NCBI GenBank assembly: GCA_943737045.1
Contig: CALSFV010000659.1
Location: forward strand, 124,001 to 188,000
From: Parapristionchus giblindavisi
Lineage: Eukaryota; Nematoda; Chromadorea; Rhabditida; Diplogasteridae
DNA length: 64,000 nt
Direction: 5' to 3'
Under the pieces are notes generated by a model, which was given only the letters and a program-made list of their open reading frames with translations, ran no database searches and was not told the DNA's origin. The position numbers and the translations under genes were made by a program. The stretch's first letter is position 1. Every line of letters starts with the position of its first letter. Below are positions 1 through 10,599 of the stretch, piece after piece.

Positions 1-277
1 CCATATCCGTGATTACCGTAATCTATGGATACCGTATCCGTGATTACCGTAATCTATTTATACGGTATGGCAACCATAACCTATCCTTACTTATTTGTGA
101 TTGCCGTAATCAATCGATAGATATATAGATATAGATAGATATAGATATAGATAGATATAGATATATCAATAGATATATCCATGACTAACGTAATCTGTAG
201 ATAAATATCGCATCTTTGGCTACCGTAATCAATCGATGCCATATGCATGACTACCGTAACCAGCATAATCGTTGCAG
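1..277. other. Intron or upstream DNA of the 278-3631 gene, with TACCGTA motifs and a GATA-like microsatellite
   Basis: No coding exon is seen. The stretch repeats the words TACCGTAATC and ATCCGTGATTACCGT and has an AGATAT/AGATAG-rich microsatellite at about 118-175. It ends in a splice acceptor (GTTGCAG) at 277, so it is most likely intron. Confidence 0.5.
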
Positions 278-3200
278 GAGGAGCGCACCAACAAGTCGAT
301 CGATCTGATCTCGCTCGGTTCTAACTGTTCATCGGATGATGAGGAAAGAGAAGTCTCGGTCGAGGCTAAGAATGAGGTTGGTACAATGATGTATTAAAGA
401 ATTGCCATAAGCTATGTTGAATCTCTTGTAAATTGCTGAAATCACAAAGCAAAGTAAAAATCAGGGATACAACGAAGCTGATTGGAATCCTTATATCTTA
501 ACCCCATGTCTCTCACGCTTTGCTAATATCACCAGCAAGTATTATTCTGTAGTTCAGCATTGATTGATCTCATTCATTTTATCGATTAGTGTGATAATAC
601 TACACAGATGAAAAATTTCTTGTCAACGTATCTGTACGGAATTCTTCCCTCATAGGCAGGGGAACCATTCCCTTCTAGGTGACGGAAGAATTCCGATCGA
701 TAAGGAATTTTTCTGTGAGTGTACTACTACTAGTGTGGTCATTGTCAGGCGGAGGCAATCGTGAAGTCGGTGATGGAAAAGCACGGAGTGACGAGGAGAG
801 AAGAAGCCGAGAACAGATTTGTACTGGTTAACGGAGATGGAGAGGAGGTTCAGCCTGCTACCAATCAATATTCGCGTGAAGACATGATGAGAATCGGAGG
901 GGCGGAGAAAAAGGCCGAGGACGTGCAGCCTATCGAGGCTCAGACTCGAGCAGATCCCACAAAAACGTTGTTGGATATGTTGAAGAAGACTGGGGAGGAT
1001 GTGGGGAAGAACAGACGAGAGGAGCATGAGAAGGAGCAGAGAAGGATCTGGGCCGAGGAGAAGGAGGAATTTAGAAGGGAGAAGCAGAGACGAGAACTGG
1101 AGAAGACGTATAGAAAGGCTCAGGAGAAAGAGGCGAAGAAGGCGAGGAAACATCAGGCTAAGGTATGGTTATTAGTATAACTATGGAGTTTGATGTTGTG
1201 GTGTGTTCACTGTTCTTAGATACCGAGATAATCGCCACAGAATGTAGGTAGATGGGAATCGTGATATTGCTCCTATGTGATTAATAGCGTTTGGGTAGTG
1301 GTCATAGTGTGACAGAGAAAAAGGTAAAGGCAAAGCGCAAAAGTGTGAGAGCGCAAAAGATTAAAGTACTCCGTGGTGCTCCACACCGGGCGATGTGCGG
1401 TTTCGAGAAACGGGGAGGAAACAGTGAACGACACAATTTGGGTAACGGTCAGTTGGCGGTCCTAAATCTTATATTATATTATTCATAATATAATATAATA
1501 TGAGATATGTGTTTTAGTCATCGTCTGTGATGACTAAAACATATCTTATATTGTCGTATTCTTTATTCTATCGATTGATGCACATTTGAGATAGATTACA
1601 CAGGACATAATATCTTCTTTTTTTTAAAGTTTCCCCCTTAGATCAAAAACTGCTACTGCACCCGAAACCCAAAACGATATTGCTATCTTACGAGCGACTT
1701 AGCGACTTTCTATCCCATCATGTCATTTCCGGTTATATGATGGAATAAAGAATACGAATAATAAGCGGGTTTATTGGGAAAATATGGTGCCCCGTTTTTT
1801 ATCAATAGAATAAAGAATACGAGTATCAAGTTACGATTAACTGATTATAATTACTCTCACGTCGTCTCTGCTTTAGATGTGTGCTTGCACTCTGTGTACT
1901 ATGTGTTTTGTTAATAAAACATTTTTTTAAGAAATCGATTTTTCAGGCCGGAGTTGAGACGCACGTCGATGTCAATCTCGATGATCAGAAGTGAGTTGGG
2001 GTAGTTTAAGTCATGCTCTGACTTATCGTTAGGGTCACATAAGTCTATTAGTCACAATGAATCGATAGCGGATATAGATTGATTCTTTTTTCTCATTTAT
2101 TGATTTATTGATTGATTGATTTAGACTCTTCGACATGCTCCCTGCTCTACTCGAGTACTCTGTGGTACGCGAGCTGAGTCACCTCACTCGTCACGAGGAT
2201 CGTCTCAGTCACATCAAGGCACTCATTCACGCTCTCAACATGTACATGTCGGAGGGACAAGTGGTACGATATCATGGGTTAATGTAGGTGGAAGGTTACG
2301 GCGGTACTGTAGATCAAAGAATACTGTAAATCACGATTTTGTCTTACTATATTGTTCTTTTGGGCATGATGTAGATCGATGGATACTGTACATTAGTTGG
2401 CTGTTCTAGTTATTATTATGCGTATACACGTCGATAAAAAATATTTTAAAAATGCAAAAAAATTGCAGTTCCCCTTCGGTATGCCAGGTTCTACCACCAG
2501 AAGCAATCCCGTACGTTTCATAGTCATTGCTTTTTTTAAAAAAGATGATCTTTGATCTTTATAATATTTTCTCTGTAGAAGCTCGTGAACGTCGCTCATC
2601 GCCTCCATCCTCGTCTCTCTTCATTCGCCAAGATCATCCGCCATTCGGTAAGTGATCTTTGACCTTTGACCAAACTTGATCTTTGATCTTTGACCAAACT
2701 TGATCTTTGATCTTTCAGCGTGCTCCTCAGTCTCTCGATCTCATCCAACTTCGCATGCAAGAGATGGAGAACACTTATCCGGCACTGATCGAATACGGTG
2801 ACGAGAACTCTACGACCATCAGAAATGTAAGCGAATTTCTTGTTGTAAAATGAGCGGAGCCTAATTAATCAATAATCTCAGGCTCGTCGTCAACTCTTCG
2901 GTACTATTCCGCCCGCGCCCAATCAGAGACAGAGAAGCGAATCGGAGAGCGACCACACTACTCCCGCCGCTGCGCCCACTACTGCTCCCTATGCTGTAAG
3001 TGATCAAACTACAAAGTGCAAAGATCAAACTACAAAAAGACTAATAATCACTTATACAGGATTGGTATGGTATTGCTGAGCGTGGTGTGAACACGCTCAT
3101 GCAAGGGGTGGCCCAGGCTGCAGAGGTCGCTCATCGTGGAATCAAGGTATACTGTAGCTTTCAGTGTGTGGATACTGTAATGATCGTAGAATTAATCGAT

Positions 3201-3631
3201 AATTGATTTGTTCTTTGTAGCAGTACGATAACGACGCTAAGAAGAAGAAGGAAGAGCGTAAGCCTTCACGTTCGCCACCCAAGCAGGAGGAGCCCCCACT
3301 CACCAAGGCACAGACCACTCTTGTATGTTTTATTCTTTAATCTTTAATCGATTTTCAATAATCGATAATTATCGATATCGGTTTATCGGATCGATTGAAT
3401 TTCTTTATTGATTTTTTTGTTCGGTCGATTTATCAATAATCGATTATTTTCAGCTCAGTGAGCTTCTCGATACTGGCATGTTCGAGGATGTCACACGTAT
3501 GGTAAAGGTACGGTAGTTTGATTGCAAATCTGAAATTGATATCGATTGATTCCTATCGTTCTCCCTTGTAGGTCTGTCGTGTCGCGAAAACTCTTGAGGA
3601 TGCAGTAGATCGTATGCTTGCTGACGACTAA
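278..3631 (+). CDS. Unrecognised multi-exon gene, 3' part (start lies left of the window)
   Basis: Exons that keep one frame: 278-376, 749-1162, 1947-1990, 2125-2263, 2469-2510, 2579-2647, 2719-2826, 2882-2995, 3060-3146, 3221-3322, 3454-3507 and 3572-3631 (TAA). All have GT/AG borders and matching phases. The visible protein begins with an acidic Ser-rich stretch, followed by a long Lys/Glu/Arg-rich probable coiled coil (exon 749-1162, KTLLDMLKKTGEDV then alternating E/K/R). A well-structured Leu-rich helical part follows (FDMLPALLEYSVVRELSHLT). Then comes a Pro/Ser/Thr linker, and the C-terminus (LLDTGMFEDVTRMVK...DRMLADD) looks loosely UBA-like. I do not recognise the family. The long intron 1163-1946 contains a short hairpin. 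The 5' end and total length cannot be judged. Confidence 0.75.
1503..1547. repeat. Short perfect-looking hairpin in an intron
   Basis: AGATATGTGTTTTAGTCATC is followed, after a 6-base loop, by a near-perfect reverse complement ending AACATATCT. It lies in intron 1163-1946, next to a TTATATTATA/TATAATATAA AT-rich inverted stretch (1468-1500). It is either a very small MITE or a foldback RNA. Nothing supports a microRNA beyond the fold. Confidence 0.5.
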
Positions 3632-5988
3632 ATCAATCAATAATCGGTCACTGATTATTCAATTCATTTGTACATTATCCACCGCTGTATTTATCCAACA
3701 AAAAAAGATTGCAAAATCACTAAAAAAAATTCCGCTATTTATTGCATTGTTAACCTTGGCATACTATATTCCATTAGTCCATCCACAACCTCGATTCTAC
3801 TAATCTCATTAGTTGTACATATTACTTGTAGAAGATAAACTTGTTGTATTCGAGAAGTGTGAGACGCATTTCAAGGAAACATGCTAGTCTTGCGATTCGT
3901 GCCTCATGAATACGACTCCCACCAGGTTCAAATCGATTCTGCCGATTTTATGATTGCGGGAGCATCACAAGCCACTGCTAGTGAATTAACAATTAACAGG
4001 TGATGCTTTTTAATACTACTCGCGCTAGTCTGAAAATACCTTTTTAGTGTATCCTTGTTTCTTTATCACTGATCTGTTTGAACACCCCCTCGAAATTGAA
4101 AGTTTTGGACTCATGCTGAACTCCATTTACTACTGTGAAGAATGTCTTAATAATAATCACTGTGTTTATGTCTTTATTCATTTCAGCCATATACAACCAT
4201 AGATTTTCCCGTAAAGAACACCAGATTCACTGTAGAGCAAGGTGTAACAGACCTAGTTCCTGAAATTATGAAAAATGTTAATATTGATATAAGCTATGTA
4301 CTGACCGGAATCCTCCTTTAGGAATCAACACATTCATCGTCATATTCACGTAGAATAATTTGATCGGGATGGTTGCACTGAAATGTGCGCATTTACGTAT
4401 TATAAATGTACTATTATAAAATTGATAATTTCAGCGGAATTGTTTTTTTTTAATCTTTTTTGTTTTGTTTAAAAAAGTACCTTTTTGAAATGTCTTCTCA
4501 CACTAACATTAGAATACGCGACCATACGACACTTCAGACATTCGTACCAAATCTGCTGCTGAATGAGAAAAAAATAAATTACTATGTATTTGAACGAAAA
4601 TAAATATTATACATCTTTATGTGAAATAAGAAATTTTATCAAATTGAATATGACGTCTAATCTGTGGGGAACTCAATCTATTTTTTACATTTGTTTAAAG
4701 TTAAGATTAATTGAAATCACCAAGCGCACCTTTCCCAGTGTTGTCAAGTGTCTCTGATAAAGATGGCCTTCAAGAACAAATTGTCCTTTATTTAGCGTTT
4801 CCTGTAAAACGATGATTAATGATTTCCTAGAGATTCAAAATCAGTGTTTAAAACTAAATTTAAAATAGTAGCTCTAAATGTACCCTCTCCAGCCAATGAA
4901 TGAGTTTGCCTAAATTGTCTTCTCGGATGCTTTACTCAGTCGGGAATTGTTTGAAAAGTGCTTTATTTTTCATTAAAAAGTAATTCAGAATCGGAAAACA
5001 CTGCTTTACTTCTTTTGTAAAATTACACTGATCAGTTTTCTCGCATGGTCTCTCTCTCTCGCTAAACACAGAAATTCTCCGAATCACTCTTATACCAAAT
5101 AAACAAGTGTATTTTATACGGTCAATACCTGACAAACGAAACATTTTGAGGCATCAACGCGTTTCGTTTTACGAGTTGGATCAATTAAACATCTTTTCGG
5201 TGAGTCCGATGTTCCCATCTAAAAAAAATATAACCTGACGTCATAAGTAACGCTCAATTTTCATCTCGGCTTCAGTCCCCTCGTTCTTGCACTGTTGTTA
5301 TTACCAGCTTAAACTAGAGTATTGTTATTGCAAGTTTACCTGTTTTCCTGCGGAATCTTTTCGATTCTGTTTTGCGAGTCCTGGAAAATGCCGCACAATG
5401 TCCCCCGACAGAATTCAAATTTGCAACGTGGTGCTGTTCCTCTTCTCCTCCGGGTTTGAAATCTATCCCATCCCCGGTAAAAAGTGGATGCTTTACGATA
5501 ACGAGCCAAGGAAACAATGGTTCGGTGAGCACGAACAGCAAAGTGGAAAACGAATGTTACTTATTTCACCCTCATGTTTAAAATGTTCGGAAAAGGTGCC
5601 TAAAAACTTTATTTTCAAAAATTGTTTTATTCAAGTGAAACTATTATATTTTAATTCATGACCTGAATTCCTCTTTGATTAGCCTCATGAATCGCCTGCT
5701 GCAGCTTTATTTTGTTATAAAAGGTTCGAAGAGACGATTTGCTGAACTGAAATTACGTTTTATGCGTAAAAATTACGGTAGGAACATAACCTCATTTTCA
5801 TTTTACGAAATACTCCATGCTTCAAAGAGAGGCAAAAAGTATACTTCATCACCATCATCATTGTCGTATCGTATTCATTAAAATTTCTAGAATTTCTCGC
5901 TGAATCCCCTGAACTGAATCTTTGGAAAACTGTCACCGAGAAAAAAAAACCGACGGAAATCCATTTCCCCTCTTTCCCTATACTAGTT
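3632..5988. other. Gene-poor stretch after the first gene
   Basis: No convincing gene. At 3882-4004 there is an open stretch followed by GTGATG that could be an exon, but no downstream exon keeps its frame. The segment 3893-3955 resembles a decayed tRNA-Met: a CTCATGA anticodon-like loop near 3912 and a B-box-like GGTTCAAATCG. Its arms do not pair well. At about 5040-5130 there is a fragment of the MITE found complete at 7856-8142 and 55243-55522 (shared words ACCAAATAAACAAGTG and TTTTATACGGTCAATA). Small overlapping ORFs at 5287-5661 occur on both strands and are not supported. Confidence 0.4.
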
Positions 5989-6313
5989 ATGCATCGTTAC
6001 ATTTGCCTGACGCGCCTACGCCGTCACGTAAAAAAACGTTACATTTGGCGACGCGCGCGTCGACGTCAATTTTCAAGTGTGTTGGGTCCCAAGGGGAAAA
6101 CCCTGATTGTCATCAGGGGTACGGTAGGAAGTTACCGTAACCATCGATCAATATTGGTTGGCTACCGTAACATTTTACCGTACCCCTGATGACATTCAGG
6201 GTTTTCCACTTGGGACCCAACATACTCCAAAATTGACGTCGACGCGCGCGTCGCCAAATGTAACGTTTTTTTACGTGACGGCGTAGGCGCGTCAGGCAAA
6301 TGTAACGATGCAT
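5989..6313. mobile_element. Foldback MITE, 325 bp, nearly fully palindromic
   Basis: Two arms of about 140 bases face each other around a TACCGTAA-rich centre at about 6120-6180. Each end is ATGCATCGTTACATTTGCC or its complement. Inside both arms are CGCGCGTCGACGTCAATTTT and GGGTCCCAAG-type words. A few mismatches separate the arms, so the element is not brand new. Possible target duplication TAGT (5984-5987 and 6314-6317). It has no coding capacity, and ORFs called in it are mirror images of each other. Confidence 0.85.
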
Positions 6314-6335
6314 TAGTATTCATCCTTACATATAT

Positions 6336-6552
6336 TATAGCACGCTGTAAACTAAAAATTTTGCACCAGGTGCATGGCAATTTTCTGTCCACTTTTTCTG
6401 CTTCTTCGTTCTCGTTTACCGGTCTGTTTATGCCACTTTGTGGCAATGAAAGTGGCATAAACAGACCGGTAAACGAGAACAAGAAGCAGAAAAAAGTGGA
6501 CAGAAAATTGCCATGCACCTGGTGCAAAATTTTTAGTTTACAGCGTGCTATA
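6336..6552. mobile_element. Foldback MITE, 217 bp, near-perfect palindrome
   Basis: The arms begin TATAGCACGCTGTAAACTAA and mirror each other almost base for base around a small loop at about 6436-6445 (CCACTTTGTGGCAATG). The close match between arms suggests recent insertion. The flanks are TA-rich, consistent with a TA target duplication. It lies 22 bp from the previous foldback element and is unrelated to it in sequence. Confidence 0.88.
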
Positions 6553-6983
6553 TTTATTTATTTGATGGAATAAATAAATAAATAAATACTTTGCATGAGG
6601 AGAAGTGAGCACCACAGGATTTATTTGATGCGGATACGTAACCACAAGAACATAGAAATATGCCTTCCAACTGAAATTGATTATTGATTATATTGATTAT
6701 TATTACATATGTACTGATTATATAAGAGAAAACTAACTTTGTGAACTGAAGTTTTATGAAATATCCTCAGATGTTCTTTGAGCGAACCAGGATTATTGTA
6801 TTGTCTCTGAAATAAATATTAGCTATAATAATAATATAGTAATATAATAATAGAAAAAATGATAATATAATAACACTAGTTATAAAAGATAGAGTTAACA
6901 ATTATAACAATAGTTATAAATCCCCATCATACTCACTCCTAACCTTTGTCTTTTTATATTCTAATAGTTAATGAGATGTTATT

Positions 6984-7181
6984 GTACACAGAGACTAAAT
7001 TTACCCGAATGCCGTTAATTGGCGAACGATTTGCCCGTATTCAGACAAATGATAGCCTGTATATGGGCAAATCGGTGGTTTTTGGGCTACCATTTGCCCG
7101 AATGTGGGCAAATCGTGTACACAAGTATCGTAAGTTGGCAAATCTATTACCCATATTTGGGTAAGTTTGCTCTCAGTGTAC
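6984..7181. mobile_element. MITE, 198 bp, with ~30-bp terminal inverted repeats
   Basis: The left end GTACACAGAGACTAAATTTA matches the reverse complement of the right end GTACACTGAGAGCAAACTTA with few differences. The interior carries repeated GGCAAAT/ATTTGCC words. The element ends only 16 bp from the stop codon of the minus-strand gene at 7197, so it probably lies in that gene's 3' UTR. Confidence 0.75.
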
Positions 7182-7196
7182 TTATAAAAATATATA

Positions 7197-9388
7197 TTAA
7201 GACAATATGTTGAAACTGACCGAGCAAATTGGGCAATCAAGATTACACTCAATATGACCATTCCGATCAATTTCCTGTAAGATAATATACACAATAAATT
7301 TAGACAATTACAGGATCGGATTATCGCCCTTAATGAGTTCGATGACTCTCATCGATCAAATCGAATTATTGCATGTATAAATAGTACGAAGAAAAAATAA
7401 TCGAAGTCGTACATATGGTTGAGTTGATTGTAGATCATTACTGGTTGATTGTTCCATCTCCTCATTTTTCACATCATTATCGATTGATTTCGAATCATAT
7501 TGATTAACCTCCGAATGTTCAGAATGACATGAGCTACTCGACGGCTCCATATGAATTGATTCCTGCAATATACAAATATTATTGCTATTATAATTTTAAA
7601 TTAATAGGGTTGAAGGTGAAAGCGCAATGCTGGCAACGATGCCAAATTGCTCTTGAGCTTTTTCACTTGGGAAAGTTGACAATGGGCTCAGCGATACCTG
7701 GTCACGAGAAATCGCGAAAGAACTTCTCATACAATCTATGAAGTTATTTTGTCCCATTATTTTCCCGTTTGATTCGGCTGAATCTAATTGATCGCCATCT
7801 GACGAGTAAGACTGAAGAGAAAGGAATTGGGAATAGACAAGACATGATTTATAATATTGTGCGTATAAAATGTACTTGCATAAGAAAATGACAAATGGTG
7901 CTAACGAACGGAAGTCATAATCGAGAGGCGATCGAGATGTAGCCTTCTACATCTCGCCCCGCCTCTCGATTGTCTCTCCGCTGCCTCTCTCTAACCCGGC
8001 TGACCTTCGCCGCGCGCTATATTATATGTTATATATAAAAGAGATCGGCATAGTTTCTGAACCATGCAAAACAAGAAAGTCGCTTGTGGGAGTGATTGGC
8101 TACTCTCGTACCAAATAAACAAGTGTATTTTATACGGTCAATAATATATTACTGTAGGCAGACTGGAAACGGTACTAGACTCTTCTTCCATTTTCACTGT
8201 ATTCATCAGATATCCATTTGAGTTCATAGTATGGGATACGGTAGTTGATTCCGAATCGATCGAATAAACTTCTATGAGACATTGAGAGAGACCATAGAAA
8301 ATGTCATGAAGCTCATCGTTTCTGAACAAAGGACGAATATTGATTGATTTGGTCGAAAACAAAGATATTTTATATTCCACAAGACTATTATCGACCATCC
8401 AGCCAAGGTCTCTCTTTCGATAAGTTTCTTGAAAGCATACTCCGAGATAATTTGAAACTCTCCGCTCTTGCTCTCTCACTTTCTTTGTCTACCAGAGAGT
8501 GTCGCCAGAGCGGCGACTAAAAATTGCTCAGGGTGTGATTTTAAAACGAAGATACTAAATACTACTTACCTATTATCATCTCGGGAGTATGATTTAGCTT
8601 GCTCATATTCAAGTTCACGAATGGCAAGACGAAGAGCCTATAATATCACAGTGTTATTTTTCCGAAATAAATTGTTTTTTTTCTGAAATTCCGTTTTTGA
8701 CAACTATTCAAGTTACATTTGGACTTTTTACAAAGTTCACCAATGTTCATAATTTGCATAAAAGTGAAATTCATTTTTTTAAATATAACTCTCTATTTCT
8801 CTTTTTTTTCTGTCTTTACAACGCTAAAGGGAATATAACCTATTGAAACAATTCCTTCGAATATAATAATAATAATAATCTTTATGTGGTATCAGTGGTA
8901 CAAGAACGGTGTTTACAAAATAGAAAGAACACGGAGGTATACATACAGTACTATGTCACAAGTGCTGTGGTATAATGGTGATACATCATAAATTGGAGGA
9001 ATATAAACATGAATACCTCTTTGTTTGAATCTTTGTTTGAATATAATTCCTTTATACTTTTTAGCAGATCAAACATACGATATATCATTGGCATTATTTC
9101 GTTTGAACTTGTTGCAGTGAGGGCGTATATCTAAAAATTAGAGACATAATTAGTTGATTATTTGATGGAAACAAGCGAGAAATAGGTTTATTCATAATTC
9201 TTCACAATATACACGATTGCGCTGTCCATTCGGAGGATTTTTTTAAAAATTGAGATTATGCTTTTTTCATAATTTCTATATTTGACTGTATAACGGCCTG
9301 GCCATAAATAATCAATGGTGAAAGTGTGACAAACCTTTTGATGCCACTCTTCCATTGGCCTAATGGAAATATCTACACGAGAGCTCAT
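7197..9388 (-). CDS. Unrecognised 248-residue protein with a C-terminal Cys cluster
   Basis: Seven exons, all GT/AG and phase-consistent: 9388-9335, 9130-9017, 8637-8570, 8321-8153, 7811-7698, 7562-7413 and 7274-7197 (TAA). They total 747 nt, or 248 aa. The ATG follows a TTTTTTAAG acceptor by one base, which would suit trans-splicing of a leader. The N-terminal ~90 residues look helical (MIYRMFDLLKSIKELYSNK; LRLAIRELEYEQAKSY). The middle is Ser/Glu/Asp-rich and probably disordered. The last 15 residues hold a compact Cys motif, ECNLDCPICSVSF (C-x3-C-x2-C, with a His just before it), which could bind metal. I do not recognise the family. The CPIC-type tail recalls adaptor zinc fingers, but that is only a resemblance. 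Introns contain the 287-bp MITE (7856-8142) and a TTAA-type hairpin MITE (8429-8544). Confidence 0.6.
7856..8142 (+). mobile_element. MITE family A, copy 1 (287 bp), in an intron
   Basis: A copy in opposite orientation lies at 55243-55522 and matches along nearly its whole length. The imperfect terminal inverted repeats are ATTGTGCGTATAAAATGTAC and ATTGACCGTATAAAATACAC. The interior has a palindrome GATGTAGCCTTCTACATC flanked by CGAGAGGCG-type words and a TATATATAAAAG box. There is no ORF. A partial third copy lies near 5040-5130. Confidence 0.82.
8429..8544. mobile_element. TTAA-type hairpin MITE (family B), intronic
   Basis: The ends resemble the family pattern TTAAAGGCACACCCCGAGCT. Inside, CTCCGCTCTTG and CTCTCTCACTTTCTTTGTCT face GAGAGTGTCGCCAGAGCGG, so the element folds. 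It is about 116 bp and lies between exons 8637-8570 and 8321-8153 of the minus-strand gene. Confidence 0.7.
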
Positions 9389-10182
9389 TCTTAAAAAAGT
9401 AAAATAAAGTATAATAAATCAGTTTAAACTGAATAGTATTAAAGTATAAGTATATAATAGTATAAGAATAGTATTAAATGAATTTTTTTAAACGTTTAGA
9501 AGAAAGATAGCAATGCATGTAAACATTGTTTGTTTACAAGGAATTGAAAGAGAGGAGCAATCGATGGAGAGGGACATAGACATAGATGCAACAACAAACG
9601 AGGGAGTGAGAGACGGAGGAGGGGTGGGAGGGCGAGATGTAGAGGGAGGAGACGAGGGAATGAGAGGAGTGGAGGAACAGGGAGGGAATGACGGTCAGGA
9701 TAGGGTGAGTTGTACTGGGAGAGAGTAAGAGAAGGGGACATAACAGCAATAACAAAAGAACAAGCGAGAAAGTGCGGAGTAGATGTAGAGAAGACTGATC
9801 GAGGTCGTGGAGTCAGGATCGGTTTACAATTAGTTGTGTCGAACCTTCAAATATCTTTCACTACCAAAAATTTGATTTTTTTTGGATTTTAAACTATTTA
9901 TACTTAAAAATATTTATTAGGTATTCAGGTGCATGGGCGAAAGACAGTAATTAAAAATATGTGTTATGAAAATTATATGACTATCAGCGTTACGTAGTTA
10001 AATGTTCTGTGCTGAAAAGAGCTCAGTTTTGAATGAGTGAGGCTATAGGACGGTAAGATCGAATCCGGATTAAAAATTCAGAAAGTTCGGAAAAGTGAAA
10101 TGGAATTTCACTTTAATCCATCCACTCTGCACAACTCGAGTATTCAAAATCTATAATGGATTCATTCATAATCAGATACGTA
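9389..10182. other. Intergenic; purine-rich low-complexity block
   Basis: From about 9540 to 9740 the plus strand is a G/A-rich block (GGAGG, GAGGAG, GGGAGG). It leaves all frames open and produces overlapping ORFs on both strands with highly biased composition. I see no gene. The rest is AT-rich with nothing I can name. Confidence 0.5.
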
Positions 10183-10294
10183 TCCTTGAAAAAGTAAGCT
10201 TCTGCAAAACTTTGCAATCAAGATGAAATCAATCCATGATCATTATAACAAAGACATTTCCATTCACTTGTGAGTTATTTGCATGATATATCTC

Positions 10295-10303
10295 ATATAA
10301 AAG
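10295..10303 (+). promoter_or_regulatory. Probable TATA box of the duplicated small gene
   Basis: CTCATATAAAAGAAG is followed by a pyrimidine-rich start region (TTTCTCTTTTCATCACTCTTCG). The same box and context are kept in copy 2 at about 15105-15115. Conservation between paralogues supports a real core promoter. Confidence 0.5.
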
Positions 10304-10599
10304 AAGGGATTTATTTCTCTTTTCATCACTCTTCGTGTGTCGGTTGATCACGGTTCGTTTTTTATCTTTATCACTATAATATTTCTAAGGTCTTGAGCTC
10401 AAATATCGAAAAGAGATTCATTTGAGATCGAAACTTCAAAGGTCTTATGGCTTAGACTCTTAGGGTGTCAACTCCATGGATCAAATCTTACTTTATACTT
10501 ATATATTACATAATAATAATATATTACATATACATATATATTACATTACATACATTATACTACATTAAATTTAATATGTCTTATCTCCTTCATTTTCAG

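Noticed and set aside
1503..1547. microRNA precursor
   Set aside because: Stem is perfect and short with a tiny loop and no sign of conservation; a small inverted repeat explains it equally well.
3882..4320. Two-exon small gene (MLVLRFVPHEYDS... and PYTTIDFPVKNTRF...)
   Set aside because: The two open stretches cannot be joined in phase with the visible donor and acceptor; the first also overlaps a tRNA-like segment.
5922..6573. Several ORFs of 66-121 residues
   Set aside because: They lie in the two foldback MITEs and are mirror copies of each other on opposite strands.
9496..9755. Overlapping ORFs on both strands
   Set aside because: A purine-rich low-complexity block keeps all frames open; composition is not protein-like.
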